A program made the translations under genes and the position numbers. A stretch of DNA of 64,000 nucleotides from CAMDTE01 sp034679985 (lineage in GTDB: Bacteria > Bacteroidota > Bacteroidia > Flavobacteriales > Schleiferiaceae): NCBI GenBank assembly GCA_034679985.1, contig JAXITR010000002.1, forward strand, positions 1 to 64,000. The letters are read 5' to 3'. Position 1 is the stretch's first letter. Every line of letters starts with the position of its first letter. A model generated the notes under the pieces. It saw nothing but the letters and a program-made list of their open reading frames with translations, was not told where the DNA came from and did no database searches. Positions 23,842-32,680 of the stretch are shown here, one piece after another.

Positions 23842-24924
23842 ATGAAAACCCACAGAAATCCTTGGGGCGATGCCGTTGTGGGCTGGGGCGCGTTGAGTGC
23901 CCTGGGCGCCTGGCTGCGCGCGGAACCCGCGCCGCGTCGGGTCTTCTTTTTGGTGGACGAAAATACCCACGAGGCCTGTTTGCCGCTGGTCCATCCGGAA
24001 GTTCCCGACGGTTGTGCCGTTGAAGTGCTGGAGGTTCCCGCGGGCGAGGGCAGCAAGGAGCCGGAAATGGCCCTTTCCCTGTGGGAGGCCCTGCGCGAAC
24101 ACGGCGCACATCGGGACGATGTCTTGATCGCCGTGGGCGGCGGAATGGTCACGGACTTGGGCGGCTTTGTGGCCGCAACCTACAAACGCGGCATGCGCTA
24201 CGCCGCCGTTCCAACGTCTTTGTTGGCCATGGTGGACGCCAGCGTGGGCGGTAAGTCTGGAGTTAATTTAGTGGGATTGAAGAACGCCGTGGGCACGTTT
24301 TACCGCGCCGAGGGCGTTTTTGTAGATCCTGTTTTCCTGGAAACCTTGCCTCCTCGGGAGGTCGCCGCCGGTTGGGCGGAGATGATCAAGCACGCCTATT
24401 TGGACGGCGGTGCGCATTGGAACACCATCGGCCAATTCGCCGAAGCCGATGCAGACACCGTGGAGCGCTTGATTCAGCTCAGCGTGGCCTTCAAAGCACG
24501 TTTGGTGGAAGAAGATCCGCTCGACCGACTCGATCTGCGCGCTGCTTTGAACGCGGGGCACACCGTGGGGCACGCCCTGGAAGCCTTGGCTTGGGCCGAC
24601 GAATCGGACGAATCTGTACCCTTGTTGCACGGCGAGGCGGTTGCCGCGGGCTTGTGGATGGAGTCTTGGGTTGCGGAAGCGCGCGGATTGCAACCGACGG
24701 CCGACGCTGCGGCCTTGCGTGCGCTACTGCGGGCCTATTACGCACGGGTTCCCTTGCCCTCTCTGGAAGCGGCCTGGACCGTGATGCAGCACGACAAGAA
24801 GAACCGAACCGACGAAGTCCGTATGGCCCTGCTGCAGGCGCCGGGCAGCTCTGTTGTTCTGGCGGCTGTGACCAAAGCCGAATGCGCCGAAGCCTGGGAG
24901 GCCTACGCCAAAACCTTTGTTTGA
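23842..24924 (+). CDS. aroB: 3-dehydroquinate synthase
   Basis: Protein of 360 residues catalysing the second step of the shikimate pathway, cyclising DAHP to 3-dehydroquinate with NAD and a divalent metal. The NAD-binding motif is VLIAVGGGMVTDLGGFVAAT, followed by the conserved YAAVPTSLLAMVDASVGGKS. Metal ligands are found in EMIKHA (Glu), LNAGHTVGHALE (His) and LLHGEAVAAGL (His). The length is standard. It is the first gene of a tight pair with aroA, whose probable GTG start lies 1 base after the aroB stop. Confidence 0.96.
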   Translation: MKTHRNPWGDAVVGWGALSALGAWLRAEPAPRRVFFLVDENTHEACLPLVHPEVPDGCAVEVLEVPAGEGSKEPEMALSLWEALREHGAHRDDVLIAVGGGMVTDLGGFVAATYKRGMRYAAVPTSLLAMVDASVGGKSGVNLVGLKNAVGTFYRAEGVFVDPVFLETLPPREVAAGWAEMIKHAYLDGGAHWNTIGQFAEADADTVERLIQLSVAFKARLVEEDPLDRLDLRAALNAGHTVGHALEALAWADESDESVPLLHGEAVAAGLWMESWVAEARGLQPTADAAALRALLRAYYARVPLPSLEAAWTVMQHDKKNRTDEVRMALLQAPGSSVVLAAVTKAECAEAWEAYAKTFV

Positions 24925-24925
24925 G

Positions 24926-26467
24926 GTGAACGAGTTCAGCGAGGAAGGTTGGGCTGGGGCTACTGCCGGTAGTGCTTCGTCGCCACAAGCGGGGTCTTCC
25001 GCGGGGGACGACGCGTTGCACCATGCGGATTCTGAAGGTGGCGCCTTGGATGCTTTGACGAGCGCGGCGACGGGCGTTTTGTCTATTGCGGCGGTGGGCG
25101 CATTGTCTGGCACGGAGCTGGGCACCATCCCGGAACTTGATTTACCGCTTTCCAAGAGCGTGTGGAACCGACTGCAGGTACTTCGTGCCGTTGTGCCCGA
25201 CCGCGTAGATCTTAGCAAGTGGCCGGAGGTTGGCGTTTCGTTCGATTCAGGTGTTACGGAATCAGCTACTTCCAACGAAACAGCCGGTGCTCCGGAGGAC
25301 GTTTTGGCCATGGCGCGTGCGGTGAAAGCCGTGCGTCGGTCTTGCGCAACGGATACTTGGCAGCAGGTAGACGTGGGTCCCGCGGGCACCGCGTGGCGTT
25401 TTGGATTGGCGTTGGCCTTAGCCACGCCGGGCGCGAAGGTGGTTCTGGAGGGGCACGCCCGTTTGCAAGAACGACCGATCGAACCTTTGGTAAAGGCCTT
25501 GAGATCATTAGGCGCGGAGTTGGAGGGCGGCGTTCCGCCGCACCGGTGCACGGGCCGCCGCCTGCGCGGCGGCCAATGCACCCTGGACGCCTCCGCGTCC
25601 AGCCAACACCTCAGCGCCTTACTTTTGATCGCCCCTTTGTTGGAGGAACCCCTCACCGTTCACCTGACCGCTCCGCTCGTCAGCGCTCCCTATGCCCACA
25701 TGACTGCCGCGCTGTTGCGTCGCGTGGGCTATTCCGTATCGATTGACGACGCTACCTGGCGTGTTCATCCCTTCAGCAATTCCAACGCAGGCCCGCTCCC
25801 CAAGCCTGTTGTTTTTGATCGAGATCCGGACTGGTCCGCCGCAGCCGTTCACGGCGCGGTTGCTGCCCTGACCGGAAAGCCGGCCTTGCTGCGGGACCTT
25901 CGTTTGGCCTCCCTCCAGGGGGACCGCGCCGTTGGAGCTTTGTTGGCCAACTTGGGCGTTCGGATGGAATCGGTACCCGGAGGCATCCTCGTTGCTGCGC
26001 CTCAAAGGGGGGCTGCGGTTACTACAAACACCTTAATCCATCCGGAAAATGGGAACAACACCGGTCCATTGGCCTGGGATTTTTCCGAAATCCCGGACAC
26101 CGCTCAGCCCTTGCTGGCCGCGGCCATGGCGTTGGGGAGGTCCGGTAAAGCCGTAGGATTGCACACCTTGGCCGGCAAAGAAATCAACCGAATGGACGGC
26201 TTGCTGGAATTGGCCGAGGTGTTGGGCGTCTCCTGCTCGGCGGATGCGGATACCTTCTCCTTTTCGCCGGGGCCCAATTTTGGGCAGCATGAACGGTTGT
26301 CCGGACCGGGTTCTTCGCAACACCGCTCCGCGCAAGGCGATCACCGTCAGGCCTTTGCATGGGCGTTGGTGGGGCTCCGGGTTCCCGTTTCGGTGAGCGA
26401 TCCGGATTGCGTGCGGAAGTCCTACCCGGACTTTTGGCGCAATTTCAGCGTCCACGTGGGCGCGTAG
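24926..26467 (+). CDS. aroA: 5-enolpyruvylshikimate-3-phosphate synthase with long N-terminal extension
   Basis: Protein of 513 residues from the GTG at 24926, long for the family. EPSP synthase joins shikimate-3-phosphate and phosphoenolpyruvate. Core motifs are LPLSKSVWNRLQVL (substrate Lys, Ser and Arg), AGTAWRFGLAL, EGHARLQERPIEPLVKALRS (Arg), SSQHLSALLL, SEIPDTAQPLLAAAMAL, KEINRMDGLLELAE (Glu and Arg) and VRKSYPDFW. About 70 residues rich in Ala, Gly and Ser precede the first core strand, and another low-complexity insert lies before the AGTAWRF motif. These inserts are unusual but the active site looks intact. The 3' end overlaps the convergent helix-hairpin-helix gene by 46 bases. Confidence 0.9.
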   Translation: MNEFSEEGWAGATAGSASSPQAGSSAGDDALHHADSEGGALDALTSAATGVLSIAAVGALSGTELGTIPELDLPLSKSVWNRLQVLRAVVPDRVDLSKWPEVGVSFDSGVTESATSNETAGAPEDVLAMARAVKAVRRSCATDTWQQVDVGPAGTAWRFGLALALATPGAKVVLEGHARLQERPIEPLVKALRSLGAELEGGVPPHRCTGRRLRGGQCTLDASASSQHLSALLLIAPLLEEPLTVHLTAPLVSAPYAHMTAALLRRVGYSVSIDDATWRVHPFSNSNAGPLPKPVVFDRDPDWSAAAVHGAVAALTGKPALLRDLRLASLQGDRAVGALLANLGVRMESVPGGILVAAPQRGAAVTTNTLIHPENGNNTGPLAWDFSEIPDTAQPLLAAAMALGRSGKAVGLHTLAGKEINRMDGLLELAEVLGVSCSADADTFSFSPGPNFGQHERLSGPGSSQHRSAQGDHRQAFAWALVGLRVPVSVSDPDCVRKSYPDFWRNFSVHVGA

Positions 26468-27804
26468 CGGACGCGGAACGAGCCGCGCGCAATCCAACCG
26501 TGATCATTTCCCAATAGGTAGTCGCGGGCCGGACGCAGGCCCGGTTGAAGCGAACCGCGCAAGAAAAATGACCAATTTTTCCAGGATTTACTCCACTCCG
26601 CACTCAATACCCAAGGATTGCTGCCGTAGGGTTGGGTTCCGTACAGCACTGGCAAACCCGGCGACGCGGAAACCCACGCCGCAGTGGCGGACCACCGACC
26701 CCAGGGATTGGATTGGCGGTAGGTCAGTTCCACAAGTTCGCTCGTGGGACGTTTCGCCAGCATCGGAGCCGCTCCCCAGTCAACCATCCCCACCGGCCAC
26801 TTCCCGCTTTGGCTCCAGCGCACCGTCCAACCCGAAAAGTTCCCCGAAAAAACTACCCGCCAACCGGAGTCTGACGTCCAATTCCACTGCCCCCGAAGCG
26901 CATACTGTGGCGTTGATTTTTCGCCCCGCACCCAACCGTCCCATTGGGGCAATTCCCAAGGATTGCGTCGGTAGCGAGCCGTAGCGGTCCAGTGCACCCG
27001 CCCGGGAAGACTCGTGTTCCAAGAAGCTTGGATGCGTCGCTGCGGCCCGGTTATGGCGGCGGTGCTGCCCCATTCCGCCGTCCAACGCTGCCCGGCTTCC
27101 GGCGTCCATACTGCCTGGAGCCAAGGGGACCAGCCGTAGGTACCCCATCGGATTTGGGCCGTGGAGCGGAGCGATCGGCCCGGAAAGGTGCCCCGCAACT
27201 GAAGCCAATCCGTTGGACTGGGGAACCAGTTGATTTGTGCCGGTCCCCATCCGGCCTGGCCTTTCCACGGCGTTGGGGAACCGACGAGTTGTTTTCCCCA
27301 AGCGGCGTGCAACCGCCAATTCCAATGAAAGGTAGGAAGTCCGTTGGACCAACCGGCGGCCGGTTGGCCCAGGGCGCGAACGGGGGCTTGGCGCAGCAGG
27401 TCCAAGGTGCAATAGTGCCGCACCGTGGCTTGGGTGCACGAATCCATTCCGTCCACAAAATCCAATTCAGACCAATCCAGCAAAGCGCCTCCCCGGCTTC
27501 GGTAGTAAGCCAGCGCAGCACCCGGACCCACTTCCCAAAAGGGCAAGTCCACCCATTCCGCTGGGGGCAGGGCATTGAGGGCCAACGGAACCTGTTTCCA
27601 CTGCAAAAGCAATTCGCGTATTGAATCTTGCGCTGCGTCCGTCACGGGCGCGTTGCGTTCGGACCACCGTTGAACCACTTCCGACGCTTCCCAGCAGGAG
27701 GGTTGGCCGGCCACTTCCAGCCCACCGAACACCCCAGAAAACCAGACCAACCCCACGAGGTTGAGGCCGTTGGACCACCACCGTTCCAAGCGGTTGATTC
27801 CCAT
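26422..27804 (-). CDS. Trp-rich helix-hairpin-helix outer-membrane protein
   Basis: Protein of 460 residues with an N-terminal signal (LNLVGLVWFSGVFGGLEVAG), then helix-hairpin-helix modules like those in Bacteroidota envelope proteins: LPPAEWVDLPFWEVGPGAAL and YYRSRGGALLDWSELDFVDG. The remaining 350 residues alternate polar and aromatic positions in a pattern typical of outer-membrane beta-strands. I count 44 Trp in 460 residues, which is extreme. The frame is open upstream of 27804, but the signal peptide marks the ATG there as the start. It overlaps the 3' end of the upstream barrel gene in another frame (27642-27804). Ligand and role are unknown; HHH modules here probably bind proteins or sugars rather than DNA. 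Confidence 0.72.
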   Translation of the reverse strand: MGINRLERWWSNGLNLVGLVWFSGVFGGLEVAGQPSCWEASEVVQRWSERNAPVTDAAQDSIRELLLQWKQVPLALNALPPAEWVDLPFWEVGPGAALAYYRSRGGALLDWSELDFVDGMDSCTQATVRHYCTLDLLRQAPVRALGQPAAGWSNGLPTFHWNWRLHAAWGKQLVGSPTPWKGQAGWGPAQINWFPSPTDWLQLRGTFPGRSLRSTAQIRWGTYGWSPWLQAVWTPEAGQRWTAEWGSTAAITGPQRRIQASWNTSLPGRVHWTATARYRRNPWELPQWDGWVRGEKSTPQYALRGQWNWTSDSGWRVVFSGNFSGWTVRWSQSGKWPVGMVDWGAAPMLAKRPTSELVELTYRQSNPWGRWSATAAWVSASPGLPVLYGTQPYGSNPWVLSAEWSKSWKNWSFFLRGSLQPGLRPARDYLLGNDHGWIARGSFRVRYAPTWTLKLRQKSG

Positions 27805-28397
27805 ACTAACTGCATCCCACCCCCTCGGGAAAAGGCGGCCAGAACGTTTTGGCTGCTGCTTTTCCACCGGGCGCCCAGGGTCCAGGCCGTGGGGATTCCC
27901 GCGGGGTGCAGTTCGCATTGTCCCCAGGTTTCCCAGCGTCCCCCCGGGCGGTATTCGCCGTACAGCCAACCGGTTGGACCTGCCGATGTCCAGCCCGCCC
28001 AAGCCTGGGCCCGGTACCGGGAGTGCTCCCAGGCGGCCGCCAGAAAGGGGTCTACTCGGTTGTTTTTCCAGCTTAAGCCGCCTGTTGCGCGCCATCCGCG
28101 GGCCAGGTTTGCGGAGCCCCACGCCGCGGCATGGGGTGCCAGAAAGGCGTCCAAACCCACCTCCCAACCCCACGCACGGCCCTGCCGCCACGTCCATTGG
28201 GCGTGCCCGGGCGGGGCCCCCCATTGCGTCCAACCCAACCAATTTTGGGAAGAAGCGCCGGGCGGCCCCAACGTGGGATGAACCGTCGGGTACTGCGGAG
28301 ACCACTGCGCGGATAGTGTTGGCCCAAATCCGGCCCCAAACGCGAGCAGGAGGAAAGTGGGGTTCCAAAGTCGATTCCATAGTCCAAGGTTGGGCAT
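27642..28397 (-). CDS. Trp-rich predicted outer-membrane beta-barrel protein
   Basis: Protein of 251 residues with a signal peptide (TFLLLAFGAGFGPTLSAQ) followed by repeated aromatic-alternating stretches such as GLSWKNNRVDPFLAAAWEHS and GWTSAGPTGWLYGEYRPG, consistent with a beta-barrel. I count 28 Trp in 251 residues. No family is recognised. It is first in a two-gene unit with the helix-hairpin-helix protein, whose start lies inside this gene in a different frame. The last recognisable strand (SFLG-type, CSVGWKW) is before the final 20 residues. A GTG one codon earlier at 28400 is an alternative start. Confidence 0.62.
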   Translation of the reverse strand: MPNLGLWNRLWNPTFLLLAFGAGFGPTLSAQWSPQYPTVHPTLGPPGASSQNWLGWTQWGAPPGHAQWTWRQGRAWGWEVGLDAFLAPHAAAWGSANLARGWRATGGLSWKNNRVDPFLAAAWEHSRYRAQAWAGWTSAGPTGWLYGEYRPGGRWETWGQCELHPAGIPTAWTLGARWKSSSQNVLAAFSRGGGMQLVWESTAWNGGGPTASTSWGWSGFLGCSVGWKWPANPPAGKRRKWFNGGPNATRP

Positions 28398-28477
28398 CAC
28401 GAGGCAAACCTCGGACGCAAAATCGCCGCTAGCCGTAGTTCACGCACTTGCATACGTTTGAAACAAAAAAAAGAGTG

Positions 28478-28485
28478 CACCTTTG
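28478..28485 (+). promoter_or_regulatory. -7-like box (CACCTTTG) for the sensor kinase gene
   Basis: One mismatch to TAnnTTTG, ending four bases before the ATG at 28490, which supports that start over an upstream TTG at 28448. Confidence 0.4.
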
Positions 28486-28489
28486 GAGT

Positions 28490-31375
28490 ATGGTCCTTCC
28501 AGCGCTCCATTCGCTAATTGTTCGCACTTCCGCATCGGCGTCTGCTCGCCGCGCGCGGGCGGTCTTGGCCTTGGGGATGGCCCTGCTAGCTCCTGAACCC
28601 GGAACTGCACTGACCTCCCTTTCTAGCCCTAGGAATGCGACCATCACGACCTTTTCAAACACCGAATCGTCCCGGTTAACGCTCACCGCCGCCGGGCTTA
28701 CCGGACGCGAAGTGCGCGTGGAAGACGGGGTGTCCGGCACGGCCAAGCACGTCCTGGAAGCGGCCGACGGCACGCTGTGGGTGGCGTGGGAAGGGCAGGG
28801 AATCTCCGCGCGCTATGCCGGAAAAGAACGACGGTACGGGGTGGTTGACGGCTTGCCCTCGCCGGTGGTTTATCGGTTGGTGGAAGGAAAAAACAGGAGT
28901 ACCGACGTTGCTCGCTCCTCATCAACTCTTTTTGCCGCCACCGAAAAGGGAATTGCCGCTTGGGTGAACGGTCGTTGGGCATTTCGCAAAGGGCTGGGCA
29001 CGCATCGGTACGTGGATGCCGCAGCATCCCCCAGCGGTTTGGGTTTTTTGTCCGATCGATTCCTTTTGTTGGAACAGCAGAACAACTCCCGCGAGAACGC
29101 GTCGAATCCTGCCTCCAACCCCAAATCCTCAAGCCCACTTCGTTGGTTGCGCATTCCGCTTCCCGCGGGTGCAAAGGCCGAGTCCCTGGTCTCCTTCAAG
29201 GGAAAATGGTACGTTGCAACCCAGCAAGGATTGCTCGTTTGGAACGGAAAAAAGTGGTCCCGAAGCGGTCCCAACGAACCGTGTTTTTCCGTGGTTTTGG
29301 CGGAGTACAACGGAGAACGCACGCCGGCAGCAGCGTACCCCAACACGATGCGTTGGGTGGCGGCTGGAGAGGAAGTAACGGTCCCCTGGGAACGGTACGG
29401 GGTTCGTTCCTGGAACCGCACGCAATTGCTTTTTTGGGGTGAATTTGGGCTGGCGGGAGCGGACGGCAATTTGTGGACGGACGAGCGCGATCAGTTGTTG
29501 CCCGGTGTGCGGGCGGTACACGAAGTGGGCAGCTCCTTGTTGGTGTGGACGGACGACGCCTTGTTGCGGTTGCCGGCTCCCCACAGCGTTCTGATTCCCG
29601 AGCTGCGTTCCAATGGCTTTCTAACCGTGGTTCCGGGTCAAACCGCATGGGATTCCCAGAACCACTTTACCTGGGTAGGATCCAACAAAGGATTGTGGAC
29701 GTGGTCCGCACAAGAGGGACTGCAATCGGCCGATTTTCCGGGCGGTCGGGTGGTTTTTGATCTGGAGCGATTGAACGATGGAACCTTGGTGGTAGCGTGC
29801 GAAAACGGGCTGTATTTTCGGTCTCCGGAAGGTCGATGGCGCGCCCATCCGCGCCTGCAGGCGTGTCTGGGAACCGTGGTGTACGGGACGAATTTGGTGG
29901 TGTCTTTGGGGGACAAAACCGTTCGTTACCAGCGTACTTCAGCGGCTATCCCCAGCGACCCCAACGCATGGCGCGCCGTAGACAGTGCATCGGGGATGTT
30001 TGTGGTGGAGCTGGACGGACCGTTTGCAAACGGAGCCGTGTTGGGTTCGGGCACGGACGGTCAACTGTATTCCTACGAAGTCCAGGCATCCGGCAACGCG
30101 CAGTGGGTGGCCTACGCTCGGTTTCCGGGTGCCCCCCTAGTCCACCTGCAGCGGGACGCTGAAGCGCGGTTGTGGGCACAAGTGGAAGGGCGCGGCTGGT
30201 GGCTCAAGTCTGCCAAGGGATGGGTTTGGGCGCCGGGCCGGGCAGCAACTGATTTTCGTGCCGCAGAAGAGTCTGCACTGCACTGGAGCAACAACCAGTG
30301 GTTTGGCGAACTTTTTGCCCCCAACCAAAGAACCAATTACCGCGCACAATGGGCCACAGAGGCAACCGATGGGGAACGCGGAATCAAGCTAAGTTTCAAG
30401 CTGGCCGGTGCCGAAAGGCCTGAAGAATTGGAGTACCGCTTCAAACGGAACGACGGTTCCTGGAACCAATGGTCTGCGGCGTCGGAAACGGTTTGGCCTT
30501 TGCTTCCGTACGGACGCCACACGTTTGCGGCAGAAGTTCGGAATGCGCGCACCCTGCACCGATACGGTCCGTATGCCATGGAGTACACCTTGCCGCGTCC
30601 GTGGCAGCAAAGTCCTTGGCTGATTGGGGCTTTGGCGCTGACGGTGTTGGGCGTTGGGGCCGGAATTTGGCGCGGTCAAATGCGCCGTCGGGCCGAGCAA
30701 CGCGCGTGGAAGGCCGAGCGCGAGGAATTGGAGCGCCGGGCCCTGCGTTTGCAAATGAATCCGCATTTTTTGTTCAACGCCTTGGAGAGTATTTCCGGAT
30801 TCATCCTGCAGAGCAAGCCACAAGACGCCGTGCTGTATTTGCAACGTTTTGCCAAGCTCATGCGACTCACGCTCCAAAGCGCGCAGAATGCTTGGATTTC
30901 CTTGGCCGACGAGTGGAAATTATTGGAAAACTACACGGCTTTGGAACAGATCCGGTTTGGCAAGTCTTTTGAAGTGGTTTGGGAACCGGACGAAGCTCTG
31001 GACCCTGAGGAGTGGGGCCTACCGCCCATGATTTTGCAGCCGGTGGTGGAAAATGCCATCCTGCACGGATTACGCCCGCGATCGTCCGGTGGGATCCTTC
31101 GGATTCAGTGGCAAAAATTAGAAAACCAGCGCATTGCGGTGGTGGTGGAAGACAACGGCGTGGGCCGAAGTGCCGCGGAAAAAGCAGTTCGCACGGACGA
31201 AACCCGCCACCGATCTGCGGCAACCTCCATTTTGGAAGCGCGTTTGGCCCACCTCGCACAAGAATATGGATCCGGCATCGGCTGGACCCTCACGGATTTA
31301 ACCCACCCCGACGGTTCGCCTGCCGGGACCCGCGTCACGGTTGTTTTGCCGACCGAAGCGCTGGAAACCTTTTAA
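28490..31375 (+). CDS. LytS-type sensor histidine kinase with propeller and Y_Y_Y ectodomain
   Basis: Protein of 961 residues. The N-terminal signal-like segment is followed by a large periplasmic region with two-component-regulator propeller repeats (ADGTLWVAWEGQGISARY, RYGVVDGLPSPVVYRLVEG) and a Y_Y_Y domain (PEELEYRFKRNDGSWNQWS). A membrane helix (LIGALALTVLGVGAGIW) is followed by a coiled coil and a His_kinase domain with LQMNPHFLFNALESISGFIL; His 759 is the phosphoacceptor. The HATPase domain has VVENAILHGLRPRSSGG and VEDNGVGRS. It senses an extracytoplasmic signal and phosphorylates the partner LytTR regulator encoded 11 bases downstream. The ligand is unknown. Confidence 0.92.
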   Translation: MVLPALHSLIVRTSASASARRARAVLALGMALLAPEPGTALTSLSSPRNATITTFSNTESSRLTLTAAGLTGREVRVEDGVSGTAKHVLEAADGTLWVAWEGQGISARYAGKERRYGVVDGLPSPVVYRLVEGKNRSTDVARSSSTLFAATEKGIAAWVNGRWAFRKGLGTHRYVDAAASPSGLGFLSDRFLLLEQQNNSRENASNPASNPKSSSPLRWLRIPLPAGAKAESLVSFKGKWYVATQQGLLVWNGKKWSRSGPNEPCFSVVLAEYNGERTPAAAYPNTMRWVAAGEEVTVPWERYGVRSWNRTQLLFWGEFGLAGADGNLWTDERDQLLPGVRAVHEVGSSLLVWTDDALLRLPAPHSVLIPELRSNGFLTVVPGQTAWDSQNHFTWVGSNKGLWTWSAQEGLQSADFPGGRVVFDLERLNDGTLVVACENGLYFRSPEGRWRAHPRLQACLGTVVYGTNLVVSLGDKTVRYQRTSAAIPSDPNAWRAVDSASGMFVVELDGPFANGAVLGSGTDGQLYSYEVQASGNAQWVAYARFPGAPLVHLQRDAEARLWAQVEGRGWWLKSAKGWVWAPGRAATDFRAAEESALHWSNNQWFGELFAPNQRTNYRAQWATEATDGERGIKLSFKLAGAERPEELEYRFKRNDGSWNQWSAASETVWPLLPYGRHTFAAEVRNARTLHRYGPYAMEYTLPRPWQQSPWLIGALALTVLGVGAGIWRGQMRRRAEQRAWKAEREELERRALRLQMNPHFLFNALESISGFILQSKPQDAVLYLQRFAKLMRLTLQSAQNAWISLADEWKLLENYTALEQIRFGKSFEVVWEPDEALDPEEWGLPPMILQPVVENAILHGLRPRSSGGILRIQWQKLENQRIAVVVEDNGVGRSAAEKAVRTDETRHRSAATSILEARLAHLAQEYGSGIGWTLTDLTHPDGSPAGTRVTVVLPTEALETF

Positions 31376-31386
31376 AAATCAAAGCC

Positions 31387-32139
31387 ATGCTGACTGCATT
31401 ATTGGTAGACGACGAAGCGCAGGGCCGCGCCGCCCTCCGGGGAAAATTGGAGTTGTTTTGCCCCGAAGTGAGCCCCATTCACGAGGCCTCTACCGTGGAA
31501 GAGGCCTTGACGGCCGTTCTGGCGCATCGCCCGCAGCTCCTGTTTTTGGACATCCACCTGGGCGATCGGCTGGGTTTTGAATTGTTGGAATTGCTGGCGG
31601 CAGAAGAAAATCCATGGAGCGGTGAGGTCATCTTTGTGACGGCACACGACGAATTTGCGGTGCGCGCCATCCGCTTCAGCGCCTTGGACTACTTGCTCAA
31701 ACCCATTGATCCCGAGGAACTTGTTTCAGCGATCCGTCGGGCCGAAGAACGCAAAGGATTTGCGCCTGGATTGCCCGTTTTGATGGACCACCTGCGCGGA
31801 CATTCGGACGCCGGTAAAAAGATCGTGGTACCCTGCCAGGACGGCATGCACATTCTGCGCGTTAATGAGATTGTTCGCTGCGAATCAACGAGCAACTACA
31901 CCCAGTTTTTCATGAAGTCGGGCAAAAAATTACTCGCGTCCAAAACACTGAAGGAGTACGACTTGATGCTTTCCGATTACGGTTTTGAGCGCATCCACAA
32001 GAGCCATTTGGTCAACATGGAATTCGTCAAACGCTACGTCCCTTCCGACGGCGGCTACGTCATTTTGGAGGACGACTCCACCATTCCCGTGGCCAACCGC
32101 AAGAAAGACGTTTTGGTGGCGCGGTTGCGCGCACTGTAG
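31387..32139 (+). CDS. LytTR-family response regulator
   Basis: Protein of 250 residues. The receiver domain has acidic residues in LLVDDEAQGRAAL, the phosphorylated Asp 55 in LLFLDIHLGDRLGFELL, and Lys in DYLLKPIDPEE. The C-terminal LytTR DNA-binding domain includes VPCQDGMHILRVNEIVRCES, SNYTQFFM and the ending GFERIHKSHLVNMEFVKRYV. LytTR regulators bind paired direct repeats upstream of envelope or polysaccharide genes. It starts 11 bases after the kinase stop, so the two form a classic pair. I did not see obvious LytTR repeat sites in the window and cannot say what it regulates. Confidence 0.95.
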   Translation: MLTALLVDDEAQGRAALRGKLELFCPEVSPIHEASTVEEALTAVLAHRPQLLFLDIHLGDRLGFELLELLAAEENPWSGEVIFVTAHDEFAVRAIRFSALDYLLKPIDPEELVSAIRRAEERKGFAPGLPVLMDHLRGHSDAGKKIVVPCQDGMHILRVNEIVRCESTSNYTQFFMKSGKKLLASKTLKEYDLMLSDYGFERIHKSHLVNMEFVKRYVPSDGGYVILEDDSTIPVANRKKDVLVARLRAL

Positions 32140-32195
32140 AAATTTGTTTTACCCGACAACCGCAAGAAACACGTTTGCTCGGTCACTACCCAAGA

Positions 32196-32669
32196 CTACA
32201 GTTCGCCGGCCATGCGCAGCACGCGCTCCTTCAGGGATTCCTTGTAGGCCACCATCTTGGCTTGAATGGAGGCGTCCGACGTGCCCAAAATTTGCGCCGC
32301 CAAGATGCCCGCATTCGCGGCACCGTTCAACGCCACGGTAGCAACCGGCACCCCATTGGGCATTTGAAGGATGGACAAAACGCTGTCCCAGCCGTCGATT
32401 GAATTGCTGGATTTAACCGGTACCCCAATGACGGGAAGCGGCGTCAAGCTGGCCACCATGCCCGGCAGGTGCGCGGCGCCGCCGGCGCCGGCAATGATCA
32501 CTTTCAACCCCCGGTCCACGGCCGTTTTGGCGTACTCCACCATGCGCTCGGGCGTCCGGTGGGCAGAGACCACGGTCATTTCGTAGGGAATTCCCCATTC
32601 GGCGAGCAAGTCTGCAGCGGCTTGCAGGACGGGAAGGTCGCTGCTGCTGCCCATGATGATTCCGACCAT
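32196..32669 (-). CDS. purE: N5-carboxyaminoimidazole ribonucleotide mutase
   Basis: Protein of 157 residues for de novo purine synthesis: it converts N5-CAIR, made by PurK, to CAIR. Conserved motifs are IIMGSSSDLPVLQAAADLL, VVSAHRTPERM (catalytic His) and IIAGAGGAAHLPGMVAS. It is the class I enzyme, consistent with purK next to it. It begins 11 bases after the purK stop; a -7 box lies in the end of purK, so it may also be transcribed alone. The 56-base gap to the LytTR gene contains nothing recognisable. Confidence 0.97.
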   Translation of the reverse strand: MVGIIMGSSSDLPVLQAAADLLAEWGIPYEMTVVSAHRTPERMVEYAKTAVDRGLKVIIAGAGGAAHLPGMVASLTPLPVIGVPVKSSNSIDGWDSVLSILQMPNGVPVATVALNGAANAGILAAQILGTSDASIQAKMVAYKESLKERVLRMAGEL

Positions 32670-32680
32670 GAGTTTTGGGT

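Noticed and set aside
27805..28407. Extension of the helix-hairpin-helix frame upstream to 28407
   Set aside because: Residues before 27804 are Arg/Pro/Gly-rich shadow sequence, while a clear signal peptide begins at 27804 and another frame upstream has its own signal peptide.
28398..28489. Possible extra start of the kinase at TTG 28448 or a short gene in the gap
   Set aside because: The -7-like box ends four bases before ATG 28490, and the residues before it do not form a signal peptide. The gap holds no other plausible gene.
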